Notes: a model not told the origin generated them from the sequence alone. A DNA stretch of 7,664 bases from Dehalococcoidia bacterium UBA5760 (GCA_002418895.1 DIFA01000007.1:1-7664), one strand, 5' to 3'. Shown: positions 1 through 6,216, counted from the first letter of the stretch. Translations and numbers: made by a program.

Positions 1-464
1 AGGCCTCCTCGGCTAACGCTGTCAAGCTAGTTGCACCTGAGGCTGGCGCCGTGGTTGCCCAGAGGACCGGGGTCGGCTTCTCCTGGACCAGCGTCTACGA
101 TGCCACTACCTACAGCTTCGTGCTCTCCGCCAGCCCCGACCTCTCCAGCGCCCTGGCCACTGCTGCCGAGGTGAGCGGTACCGCCTACGCCTACTCGGGC
201 ACCCTGGACTACGAGACCACCTACTACTGGCAGGTAACCGCCTGGAAGGGCAATATCATGCTCAGTCAGAGCAATGTCGGCATCTTCTCCATCGCTGCTG
301 AAGAGATAATTATCGAGCCGGCTGAACCAGCTGAGCCTGTAGTTATCGAAATACCGGCCACTCAGCAGATAACACCAACATGGATCTACGCTGTTATCGG
401 TATCGGTGCGGCGCTGATAGTGGCGGTGATTGTGCTGATTGTCCGCACCAGAAAGTCCTCCTAG
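1..464 (+). CDS. Surface-anchored protein with fibronectin-III-like domain, 3' end only
   Basis: This is the C-terminal 153 residues of a larger protein; the reading frame is open to the left edge of the window, so the true start lies outside. A GTG at 51 is in frame but has no ribosome site and falls inside the domain, so it is not a start. The visible part has a beta-sandwich of fibronectin-III type (a GVGFSW strand, then a YETTYYWQVTAW strand typical of these domains), a Pro/Glu-rich linker (EPAEPAEPVV), and one hydrophobic helix of about 21 residues starting at WIYAVIGIG. A short basic tail, RTRKSS, ends the protein. The layout is that of a protein exposed outside the cell and held by a C-terminal membrane anchor. 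The domain-coding part is visibly richer in G+C than the linker part. Ligand and role cannot be told. Family type is fairly sure, function unknown. Confidence 0.8.
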   Translation, partial: ASSANAVKLVAPEAGAVVAQRTGVGFSWTSVYDATTYSFVLSASPDLSSALATAAEVSGTAYAYSGTLDYETTYYWQVTAWKGNIMLSQSNVGIFSIAAEEIIIEPAEPAEPVVIEIPATQQITPTWIYAVIGIGAALIVAVIVLIVRTRKSS

Positions 465-497
465 CCTCAAGCTTCAAGGACAAAGGACAGACAGGAC

Positions 498-533
498 AAA
501 AGAGCCCCCCGATTCCTCGGGGGGCTCTTTTTT
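498..533 (+). terminator. Strong intrinsic terminator after the surface protein gene
   Basis: A perfect GC-rich 12-bp stem pairs 501-512 with 517-528 around a TTCC tetraloop. It is followed by a run of five T, with A:T extension at the base. It lies 34 bases after the TAG stop of the surface protein gene. Because the left arm is preceded by AAAA, the inverted reading also gives a hairpin plus four T, so it may also stop transcripts arriving from the convergent zinc-ribbon gene. Confidence 0.93.
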
Positions 534-655
534 ACCTAAGTCTATTAACGCGATGATATCCCATAATTGGTCAGTGTTGTTTAATACTCAACTAACCAGG
601 ACAGATGGAGAGGCCTTTGGTACAATCTAAGCTAATGCGCGTGGTGACTGATCGC

Positions 656-1075
656 TTATATCCAACGCCGAGCTTCAAGACAACTGCGATCTGGTAAGAA
701 TCCGGTAGTTTCGGGGAATTCTGCAAAATCATCACATTCCGAAAACCAGTCAATGACCTCGTCCTCAAGCGCGGGGTATTCTGTAACCGGCCATTCGGGG
801 TCGCGGCACCGGCCGAGATTCTCAGAATCCGACCGGCTGTATCCCGGAGCATCTTCTAATGTGCTTAAATCACGGTCGTTATATTGCCCGACCCTCTCCG
901 GACGGTTATTGGCGATATAGGGCAGCGGCTCATCATCATAGATGATTTTCATGCAGTTAAGGCACTGCCAGCCGTCCTCATGCGGTACGAAGGACGTGCT
1001 GCCACAGCAAGGCTTAGGACATACCGAAGGCGGTCGGGAATAATATGTCATTTGAGGCGCTTTGTTTCTCGCCAT
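656..1075 (-). CDS. Small zinc-ribbon protein of unknown function
   Basis: This encodes 139 residues. The N-terminal third holds a zinc-ribbon pattern: C19-P-K-P-C23-C24-G, then C38-L-N-C41 in WQCLNCMK, suited to bind one zinc by four cysteines (C23 or C24 as the second ligand). The rest is polar and acidic, rich in Asp, Glu, Pro and Arg, with no membrane segment or signal peptide, so a cytoplasmic protein is likely. The ATG at 1075 is preceded by a purine-rich ribosome site (AGGAGAGGGGAG), which supports both the gene and this start. It is transcribed away from the Fur-family gene and shares its 5' intergenic region, and it converges on the terminator at 498-533. I do not recognise a named family; the zinc ribbon could serve nucleic-acid or protein binding. 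That it is a real gene rests on the cysteine pairs and the ribosome site. Confidence 0.7.
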   Translation of the reverse strand: MARNKAPQMTYYSRPPSVCPKPCCGSTSFVPHEDGWQCLNCMKIIYDDEPLPYIANNRPERVGQYNDRDLSTLEDAPGYSRSDSENLGRCRDPEWPVTEYPALEDEVIDWFSECDDFAEFPETTGFLPDRSCLEARRWI

Positions 1076-1174
1076 TCTCCCCTCTCCTGATTACCGTTGC
1101 TGCTGTCTTAAATTACCTCGCTACCGGTACCAAGTCCAGGCAAAACGCTCATGGTCAATAACATATCAGGACAA

Positions 1175-1196
1175 TGTTAAGATATTGTTAAATATC
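1175..1196. repeat. Tandem 11-bp repeat containing a 6-4-6 palindrome, between divergent genes
   Basis: TGTTAAGATAT (1175-1185) is followed directly by TGTTAAATATC (1186-1196), so the hexamer TGTTAA recurs at exactly 11 bases. A perfect palindrome, GATATT-GTTA-AATATC (1181-1196), overlaps the pair. It lies about 20 bases upstream of the -35 box of the Fur-family gene and about 100 bases upstream of the zinc-ribbon gene start. Its AT-rich form fits a regulator site spaced by one helical turn. No known consensus is matched exactly, so the operator role is inference. Confidence 0.4.
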
Positions 1197-1216
1197 AATT
1201 CATAAGCAGTAAGTCG

Positions 1217-1246
1217 TTGACACATGCTGGTTGAATTAGCTATAAT
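1217..1246 (+). promoter_or_regulatory. Consensus sigma-70 promoter of the Fur-family gene
   Basis: TTGACA at 1217-1222 and TATAAT at 1241-1246 both match the consensus at six of six positions, with an 18-base spacer. Transcription should start near 1253. This places the upstream in-frame ATG at 1247 before the transcript begins, so translation must start at the downstream ATG (1277). Confidence 0.88.
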
Positions 1247-1266
1247 ATGGCGGTTTTGCGAGGAAG

Positions 1267-1286
1267 TGCAATAACTATGAGTTGCA
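1267..1286. promoter_or_regulatory. Candidate metalloregulator operator over the regulator's start codon (copy 1)
   Basis: The inverted repeat TGCAA-N10-TTGCA lies just downstream of the promoter, after the GAGGAA ribosome site, and contains the ATG at 1277. The same element, 16 of 20 positions identical, recurs at 1727-1746 upstream of the lipoprotein and transporter genes. Binding here could block elongation or initiation of the regulator's own transcript, giving autoregulation. The repetition is seen in the sequence; the function is inferred. The end TTGCA is part of the coding sequence, so copy 1 is constrained by both roles. Confidence 0.5.
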
Positions 1287-1690
1287 TTAAGACAATTAGA
1301 GAAAGAGGCCTAAAGCTAACACTCCAGCGGCAGCTGATCGTTGATGCTATCCACAGTACGCAAGAGCACCTGACTTCCAATCAAATCATAGCCTATGTCC
1401 AGGAAAGAATGCCCGGTGTCAACAAATCAACCGTCTATAGAACCCTCCAGCTTCTAGAAGAAACGGGATGTATATGCAAAAGTGAATTAGGAGGGCAGCC
1501 CATCTATTACCACAATGAAGAAGGACATCACCATCACCTGATATGCGGGAAATGCGGCAGGACCATAGATTGTAAAGACGACATCTTCCGGCAATTTGAG
1601 AAAATGATCGAAGATAGATATGGTTTCCAGACTACCTTCAATCATATGGTTATCAACGGGCTGTGTACAAAATGTAAAAGGCTGAGTTAA
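1277..1690 (+). CDS. Fur-family metal-responsive transcriptional regulator
   Basis: A 137-residue protein of usual Fur-family length. The N-terminal winged helix includes TLQRQLIVDAI (15-25) and the recognition helix in NKSTVYRTLQLLEETG (49-64). The C-terminal dimerisation and metal-binding domain has the family hallmark HHHHLICGKCG (84-94). A CxxC pair at C90/C93 and a second at C130/C133 form the structural zinc site, and H31, H84-H87 and H123 are candidates for the sensing site. The start at 1277 is chosen over 1247 because the -10 box ends at 1246, and GAGGAA (1260-1265) sits 11 bases upstream of 1277. Which metal it senses (Fe, Zn, Ni or peroxide via PerR) cannot be read from sequence. 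Its place directly upstream of a Ni/Co transporter favours a nickel or cobalt sensor (Nur-like). It probably represses itself and the downstream genes through the shared TGCAA-N10-TTGCA element. Confidence 0.93.
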   Translation: MSCIKTIRERGLKLTLQRQLIVDAIHSTQEHLTSNQIIAYVQERMPGVNKSTVYRTLQLLEETGCICKSELGGQPIYYHNEEGHHHHLICGKCGRTIDCKDDIFRQFEKMIEDRYGFQTTFNHMVINGLCTKCKRLS

Positions 1691-1715
1691 ACACCCATAT
1701 ATTTTTTGTACACTA

Positions 1716-1746
1716 TTGCACATATATGCAAAAAGTATCGGTTGCA
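1716..1746. promoter_or_regulatory. Candidate operator upstream of lipoprotein-transporter genes (copy 2, with an extra half-site)
   Basis: Three TTGCA/TGCAA half-sites lie in this 31-base stretch. The first two form a near-perfect palindrome, TTGCAcATATaTGCAA (1716-1731). The second and third form TGCAA-N10-TTGCA (1727-1746), the same arrangement as at 1267-1286. The stretch is 57 bases before the GTG start of the lipoprotein. From memory, nickel-sensing Nur of Streptomyces uses TTGCAA-type half-sites, although with different spacing. I see no convincing -35/-10 pair here, so the transporter genes may be read from the regulator's promoter or from a weak local one. Confidence 0.5.
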
Positions 1747-1802
1747 AAACAAGCATCACCACAAACCCGACGGGAATAATAAAATAACAACAGGAGGTTA
1801 TA

Positions 1803-2555
1803 GTGAAGAAAAAGTTCCCTATCCCCGTTATTGCTCTTTCCATCCTGGCAGTCGTCCTGGCAGGCTGCACTGGTGGCGAAGGTGCAACTGGAAAACTGCA
1901 ATTTTATGCCAATGGTGAAGATTTCGTACGCCAGGGATTCGTATCCAAAGACGGGTGGAGCATCAGTTTCGACCATGTTTATATCACCCTGTCCGACATT
2001 GCCGCTTATCAAACTGAGCCGCCATACGATGCCTCTTCCGGGACGGATATCGATGCCAAAACGGAGGTTGCCCTTGATGGGGTATACACCATAGATCTGG
2101 CAGAAGGTGGGAAAGATGCGCCGCCAATAATGGTGGCTGAGGTCTCAGACGCACCCGCCGGTCACTACAATGCCATATCATGGGAGATGTCGCAGGCAAG
2201 TTCCGGGCCGGCGGCCGGACATTCCCTGGTTATGATTGGTACCGCCGAGAAAGACGGGCAGAGCATAGACTTTACGATCAATATAGACGAAGAGTGCGAG
2301 TATCTGTGTGGCGAGTATGTTGGCGATGTACGCAAAGGTATTCTAGCGGAAGGTAATACTGCTGAACTGGAAATGACCTTCCACTTCGATCACATTTTCG
2401 GTGACGGTGAATTACCACAAGATGACGAGCTCAATCTCGCTGCGGTGGGCTTTCAGCCTTTCGCGGACGGGGCCGATGCAGCGGGTGTCATTAGCATGAC
2501 CGATATGCACCTGGGCCATGTCGGCGAGGGCCACTGCCACTGCACGTGTGAATAA
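1803..2555 (+). CDS. Putative metal-binding lipoprotein with His/Cys-rich C-terminal tail
   Basis: A 250-residue exported lipoprotein. The signal peptide has KKK, a hydrophobic core and the lipobox L19-A-G-C22, so the mature protein is anchored by lipid on C22. The GTG start is set by AGGAGG five bases upstream. The body looks like a beta-rich domain (WSISFDHVYITLSDIAAYQ at 52-70, HYNAISWEM at 121-129) with potential ligands C165/C169, and H194/D196/H197 in the strand MTFHFDHIFGD. The last 15 residues hold H236, H239, H244, C245, H246, C247 and C249, ending HCHCTCE, a dense soft-metal ligand cluster. It lies between a Fur-family regulator and a Ni/Co ECF transporter. I therefore infer extracytoplasmic metal capture or delivery to NikM, or buffering. 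No named family is recognised with confidence; nickel, cobalt, zinc and copper all remain possible. Confidence 0.88.
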   Translation: MKKKFPIPVIALSILAVVLAGCTGGEGATGKLQFYANGEDFVRQGFVSKDGWSISFDHVYITLSDIAAYQTEPPYDASSGTDIDAKTEVALDGVYTIDLAEGGKDAPPIMVAEVSDAPAGHYNAISWEMSQASSGPAAGHSLVMIGTAEKDGQSIDFTINIDEECEYLCGEYVGDVRKGILAEGNTAELEMTFHFDHIFGDGELPQDDELNLAAVGFQPFADGADAAGVISMTDMHLGHVGEGHCHCTCE

Positions 2556-2563
2556 TTAAGCAC

Positions 2564-2603
2564 GGGGAGGGGCTTCTCTGATCTAGAATAGAGGCCTCTC
2601 CCT
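2564..2603 (+). other. Intercistronic hairpin between lipoprotein and nikL-like genes
   Basis: 2564-2579 can pair with 2590-2603 to give about 14 base pairs, with a two-base bulge, two G:T pairs and a ten-base loop. It is GC-rich but has no following T run, since the next bases are GCCCAAGGAG, the ribosome site of the next gene. It is thus unlikely to be a full terminator. It may protect the upstream message or lower read-through, making more lipoprotein than transporter. Confidence 0.5.
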
Positions 2604-2625
2604 GCCCAAGGAGAACAATTATATC

Positions 2626-3090
2626 GTGTTTATCATAAAGCTAAAGTGGCAAAGTGTCATCGCTGCCATCGCCATCACTATGGCTTGTCTGTTCATGCCA
2701 ATGGAGGTCTATGCCCACGGAGTCAATATTAATTACACCAGTAATGTAGAGATTGAGATTATTGCTACCTACGATTCCGGAACCCCGATGGCAGGTGCTC
2801 AAGTAGCCGTTTACACTCCGGACGATCCGGCCACCCCCTGGTTGACCGGTATCTGCGACGAGGAAGGGCGGTTCAGCTTCGTTCCTGATACTGCTCGACC
2901 GGGTATCTGGGATGTACAGGTACGACTCGCCGGGCATGGCGGGATTATCCATATTCCTGTCGGCGGAGATACGATGACGGCTGATGGCCAAGGGAGCTTT
3001 AGTCATCTCCAGATCGGAATCATGTCGGCTTGCGTTATCTGGGGAAGCATAGGTACTGCTCTCTATTTCTCAAAAAGGAGGAAAACCTGA
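2626..3090 (+). CDS. NikL/CbiL-like accessory component of Ni/Co ECF transporter
   Basis: A 154-residue protein with a signal peptide (hydrophobic 11-26, likely cut after VYA30), so that the mature protein begins H31-G-V. An Ig-like beta domain follows (about 38-115; SGTPMAGAQVAVYTPDDP, then GRFSFVPDTARPGIWDVQVRLAGHGG). The C-terminus has one membrane helix (about 128-147) and the basic tail SKRRKT. This architecture, with the AHG motif near the mature N-terminus, is that of the extra NikL/CbiL-type subunits found in place of NikN/CbiN beside NikM. These are thought to help load metal into the S component. The GTG start follows AAGGAG at a rather long spacing of 12 bases; no nearer in-frame start exists. 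Its TGA overlaps the next ATG by one base (TGATG), indicating translational coupling. The family call is good; assignment to nickel rather than cobalt is not possible. Confidence 0.8.
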   Translation: MFIIKLKWQSVIAAIAITMACLFMPMEVYAHGVNINYTSNVEIEIIATYDSGTPMAGAQVAVYTPDDPATPWLTGICDEEGRFSFVPDTARPGIWDVQVRLAGHGGIIHIPVGGDTMTADGQGSFSHLQIGIMSACVIWGSIGTALYFSKRRKT

Positions 3091-3731
3091 TGCATATCCC
3101 TGACGGAATCCTCCCCTTATCGGTAACCGGAAGCGGGTATGCTGCTACCGTGTTAACCACCTGGTACTCTATCCGCAAGATAAGGCAGAAAGAAGACCCC
3201 CGGCAAGATATTCCTAAAGCCTCGCTCTTAACAGCAGCCTTCTTCGTCGCATCGTGGATACATATCCCCGTGCCGCCAACCAGTGTTCATCTTGTATTGA
3301 ACGGACTCCTGGGAGCCCTCCTGGGTTATTATGCTTTCCCGGCTATTCTTATCGGGTTATTCTTTCAGGCAATAATGTTCGGTCACGGCGGACTGACTAC
3401 TCTCGGGGTTAATGCTATGATAATGGGATTTCCGGCATTAATCGCCCATCAAATATTCCGACTCAGAAAATGGCGTAACGGGGAAAGCCAGAGAAAAACC
3501 GGGGCTTTTGGATTTCTATCCGGCGTAGTGGCCACGGGGATATCGGTAGCCATGTTTGTCATTATTCTACTTACCAACCTGCCTGCAGAGATAAATATCG
3601 TCAGCGAGCGGACAGCCATATATGCTCTTGCCATCGCTCATATACCGATAATTTTTATCGAAGGCACCATTACAGCGCTGGTAACCGTGTTTATAAGAAA
3701 AGTACGGCCGGGAATACTGGATGGCGTATGA
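3090..3731 (+). CDS. nikM/cbiM: Ni/Co-specific S component of ECF transporter (NikM/CbiM)
   Basis: A 213-residue integral membrane protein, the substrate-binding component of a group I ECF transporter. It starts with MHIPDGILP, the family signature in which Met1 and His2 form part of the metal site. His67 (TSVHLVLNG) stands at the position known as the third ligand in structurally studied NikM, and H58 is nearby. Several hydrophobic helices follow, including LLTAAFFVASW, VLNGLLGALLGYYAF, ILIGLFFQAIMFGHGG and the helix at GVVATGISVAMFVIILL. The ATG at 3090 is chosen because metal binding needs MH at the very N-terminus and because AAGGAGG lies eight bases upstream; an earlier in-frame ATG at 3030 lies inside the preceding gene and is rejected. 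The stop overlaps the next start as ATGA. Nickel or cobalt is expected; which one is open. Confidence 0.95.
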   Translation: MHIPDGILPLSVTGSGYAATVLTTWYSIRKIRQKEDPRQDIPKASLLTAAFFVASWIHIPVPPTSVHLVLNGLLGALLGYYAFPAILIGLFFQAIMFGHGGLTTLGVNAMIMGFPALIAHQIFRLRKWRNGESQRKTGAFGFLSGVVATGISVAMFVIILLTNLPAEINIVSERTAIYALAIAHIPIIFIEGTITALVTVFIRKVRPGILDGV

Positions 3732-4516
3732 ACTTAGGAATAGATGAATACACCGATCTGGATTCTCCGTTCCACCGCTGGGATCCCAGATATAAGATTA
3801 TCGGGCTGATTACTTTAGTCTTTGCCTTCTCTTTCATCCGTGATCTTCGTATGCTGCTGGCTGTAGCAGTTGCTACTATAGCTATCTACGGGATATCGCG
3901 TCTCCCGGCAGGCTTTATAGTCAAGCGGTTTCGTTACCCTTCCTTTTTCCTGTTGGCAATAGTACTAAGCTTACCCTTTCTCTCCGGTGAGCACGTCTTA
4001 ATGAGTTTAGGCCCGATCGCCCTGCGCCAGGAAGGTCTACTCGCTACGATTCTGATAGCCACCAGATTTTCCTGTATCCTGATCGTCGGCATGATACTAC
4101 TCGGTACAACACCTCTGCTTACCAATATCAAAGCCGTGAGGTCCCTCGGCATACCGGATATTATGGCGGATATGGCACTTCTTGCCTTTCGCTATCTTCA
4201 AGAGATCGGCAGGGATCTAAGAAATATGCAGACGTCAATGAGACTCCGCGGCTTTAAAGAACGACGTTTCAGCCCCAGGGGACTGAAAACACTGGCCTGG
4301 TTGAGCGGCAGTCTGCTGATTTACAGTTACGAGCGCTCTGAATCTATATATAAAGCAATGGTACTCCGTGGCTATGGACAGGCGCCACCTCGTAAAGACG
4401 AGTTTCAGCCTAATAAAAAAGATGCCCTGATTTTAGTAGCAATCATTCTGGTAGCCGCTGGCTTTATCATCGGAGATCTTATGCTTGGACACAGCACTTC
4501 TACCTTGCTACAATGA
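3728..4516 (+). CDS. nikQ/cbiQ: ECF transporter transmembrane (T) component NikQ/CbiQ
   Basis: A 262-residue membrane protein that couples the S component to the ATPase. After the N-terminal SPFHRWDPRYK stretch, usual in this family, come hydrophobic helices at about 23-55, 72-86, 104-126 and a last one at about 233-252. The two cytoplasmic coupling motifs with conserved Arg-Gly are both present: MRLRGF (171-176) and MVLRGYG (211-217). These are the Ala-Arg-Gly-type signatures that contact the ATPase, here with Leu in place of Ala. Start and stop both overlap the neighbours as ATGA, so nikM, nikQ and nikO are translationally coupled. Length is usual for the family and nothing appears broken. 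Confidence 0.94.
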   Translation: MNLGIDEYTDLDSPFHRWDPRYKIIGLITLVFAFSFIRDLRMLLAVAVATIAIYGISRLPAGFIVKRFRYPSFFLLAIVLSLPFLSGEHVLMSLGPIALRQEGLLATILIATRFSCILIVGMILLGTTPLLTNIKAVRSLGIPDIMADMALLAFRYLQEIGRDLRNMQTSMRLRGFKERRFSPRGLKTLAWLSGSLLIYSYERSESIYKAMVLRGYGQAPPRKDEFQPNKKDALILVAIILVAAGFIIGDLMLGHSTSTLLQ

Positions 4517-5301
4517 TTAGAAAAGAGACGGTCCAAGAAGAGATGCCATCTATCCGTAATTTCGAGCCGGTTCTAAGCGTATCCGGGCTATGCTTCTCAT
4601 ATCCCGACAAGCCTGCTGTTCTAAATAAGATTAGCCTTGAGGTAACGGCAGGAGAAAAGGTGGGGATAATCGGCCCCAATGGCGCCGGAAAGACCACCTT
4701 CTTCCTGGCAATCTCCGGCGTCTTGAAACCCACATCCGGTGATATCAGGCTAATGGACAAGCCGGTGATAAGCGGAAAGTTCAATCCGGAAGTTGCTCTC
4801 GTTTTCCAGAATCCCGACGACCAGCTTTTTTGCCCATCCGTATATGATGACGTTGCCTTTGGCCCTCAGAACATGGGACTGCCCAAAGAAGAGATCGAGG
4901 CCAGGGTTTCGCAAGCATTGTCAATAGTAGGAGGTGAAAAATTTGCCGACAGGCCGGCACATCACCTTTCCGAGGGAGAAAAACGGCTGGTAACAATAGC
5001 CGGGGTGTTAGCCATGCAACCGAAGCTTGTGATATATGACGAACCAAGTGCTAATCTGGACATACGCTCGCGCAGGCGCCTGATTCGACTCCTGCAATCG
5101 TCCCCGGAGACAATTTTAGTCGCCTCCCACGATCTCGAACTTATCCTGGAGGTCTGTGATAGGCTGGTACTAATGGACCAGGGTTTTATCATCGTCGACG
5201 GGAATCCGAAAGAGATTATGAACAATATTCAGTTAATGGAAGCTCACGGTCAGGAGAGGCCTCATTCACTCATTCCCCACGCGATACCTCACGAACTGTA
5301 A
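4513..5301 (+). CDS. nikO/cbiO: ECF transporter ATP-binding protein NikO/CbiO
   Basis: A 262-residue ABC ATPase that energises Ni/Co uptake together with NikQ and NikM. All catalytic elements are intact: Walker A GPNGAGKTT (54-62), Q-loop Q99 in FQNPDDQLF, ABC signature LSEGEK (152-157; Glu replaces the second Gly of LSGGQ), Walker B LVIYDE (172-177), D-loop SANLD and the switch His in SHD (205-207). The C-terminus carries EAHGQERPHSLIPHAIPHEL with four histidines (245, 251, 256, 260). The AHGxExPHSL part is common in CbiO/NikO, and the extra histidines might bind metal. The start overlaps the nikQ stop as ATGA. A single ATPase gene implies a homodimer. No clear terminator follows; a weak interrupted hairpin at 5400-5423 (GGGATAGC / GCCATCCC) is the only candidate before the convergent gene. 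Confidence 0.96.
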   Translation: MIRKETVQEEMPSIRNFEPVLSVSGLCFSYPDKPAVLNKISLEVTAGEKVGIIGPNGAGKTTFFLAISGVLKPTSGDIRLMDKPVISGKFNPEVALVFQNPDDQLFCPSVYDDVAFGPQNMGLPKEEIEARVSQALSIVGGEKFADRPAHHLSEGEKRLVTIAGVLAMQPKLVIYDEPSANLDIRSRRRLIRLLQSSPETILVASHDLELILEVCDRLVLMDQGFIIVDGNPKEIMNNIQLMEAHGQERPHSLIPHAIPHEL

Positions 5302-5462
5302 TCCCATTATGATGTTCTTGATCACTTTACCATGTAATTATCCTACAGCCACAATCCGGTTTCATCCTTTGACCGAGACCTCTTCAATTCCGGCTGCCCG
5401 GGATAGCCTAAAAAAGCCATCCCACGCGGCTTGATTCGGGATTTCTACACCGATTGCTCACA

Positions 5463-6158
5463 TCAATATTTCCTTCTCATGACAAAAAAGACGGAGCTAT
5501 TACCTTCAGGATTCTTCCTGAACATATCCAACTCCTCTTGAGCCTGCCGGATCTCCTCTATAACCTTCGGGTTAACCGGCATATTCGTTTGATATTCAGC
5601 AAGCAGTTTTTCGAGAGGAGCGAAGTATTCCCTACGCCAGGTTCCTTCGCCTAGTAAGAAATAGCCAAGCAGCTCGTAGCCGCAATCGGACATCTGCTCC
5701 AGTTTATCCTTGACGTCACCTTGTTCATCGTGAATGACCATGGCACCACCCGGTTTAAGGAGCCACCTCCACTCGCGAAGACCCCTCTCGAAACCAATGG
5801 TGTGTATCGCCCCTTCAGCCCAGATAACATCAAAACTCTCTTCCGGAAAATCTATATCAAACAGAGAGCAATTAAACGCCTTAACCTGTTTGTTAATTCC
5901 TGCCGCCGCAATTTTTTCGGCAAACTTATCCAGCACAGTTTGATCGATGTCAATGCCGATTACTTCTCCCTGACCCAACCTGGCCAGTTCCAGGGTCGGG
6001 ATACCTGAACCACAACCGATATCAAGAATTTTAGGCTTATCCGTTTGAGGCATCATACGGAATGCCTTCTCGGTATACTTAAGAAGACGGCTCCTTAACT
6101 GGTCTTTTAATACGTCGAAAGGCTCATGATTTCTCTCAGCACCAGGTTGTTTACCCAT
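5463..6158 (-). CDS. Class I SAM-dependent methyltransferase, substrate unknown
   Basis: A 231-residue protein with a Rossmann-type methyltransferase core. Motif I is ILDIGCGSG (44-52), which binds SAM. The acidic loop after strand 2 is GIDID (69-72), with D70/D72 contacting the ribose. FDVIWAEGAIHTIG (109-122) is motif IV-like, followed by LKPGG (134-138). The C-terminal part (about 150-231) has charged helices and an aromatic YELLGYFLLGEGTWRREYF segment that may form the substrate cap. There is no signal peptide. The start at 6158 has GGGGTG five bases upstream, an acceptable but not ideal ribosome site. It converges on the transporter operon, and nothing in the context defines a substrate; small-molecule methylation is as likely as any. 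The family is sure, the role is not. Confidence 0.9.
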   Translation of the reverse strand: MGKQPGAERNHEPFDVLKDQLRSRLLKYTEKAFRMMPQTDKPKILDIGCGSGIPTLELARLGQGEVIGIDIDQTVLDKFAEKIAAAGINKQVKAFNCSLFDIDFPEESFDVIWAEGAIHTIGFERGLREWRWLLKPGGAMVIHDEQGDVKDKLEQMSDCGYELLGYFLLGEGTWRREYFAPLEKLLAEYQTNMPVNPKVIEEIRQAQEELDMFRKNPEGNSSVFFVMRRKY

Positions 6159-6188
6159 AATGACACCCCGTAGTACACATCATCGGAT

Positions 6189-6216
6189 ACTATATGTGAT
6201 TCCGGTAAACAGGCAA
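6189..6216 (-). promoter_or_regulatory. Possible sigma-70 promoter of the methyltransferase gene
   Basis: Read on the minus strand, TTGCCT (6216-6211) and TATAGT (6194-6189) are 16 bases apart. They match the -35 and -10 consensus at four and five of six positions. The transcript would start near 6182 and have a leader of about 24 bases. Confidence 0.4.

Noticed and set aside
1706..1790. Separate promoter for the lipoprotein gene
   Set aside because: TTGTAC, TTGCAC and TTGCAA could each be a -35 box, but none has a -10 box at 16-18 bases.
2641..3006. Minus-strand open frame inside the NikL-like gene
   Set aside because: It is an antisense reading of a well supported gene and has no pattern of its own.
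3030..3089. Longer reading of the NikM gene starting at an ATG inside the NikL-like gene
   Set aside because: Metal binding needs MHIPDG at the very N-terminus, and the ribosome site AAGGAGG is placed for the ATG at 3090.
5400..5423. Hairpin between the convergent nikO and methyltransferase genes as a terminator
   Set aside because: The stem is short and interrupted by a mismatch, and no T run follows in either direction; it is kept only as a weak remark.
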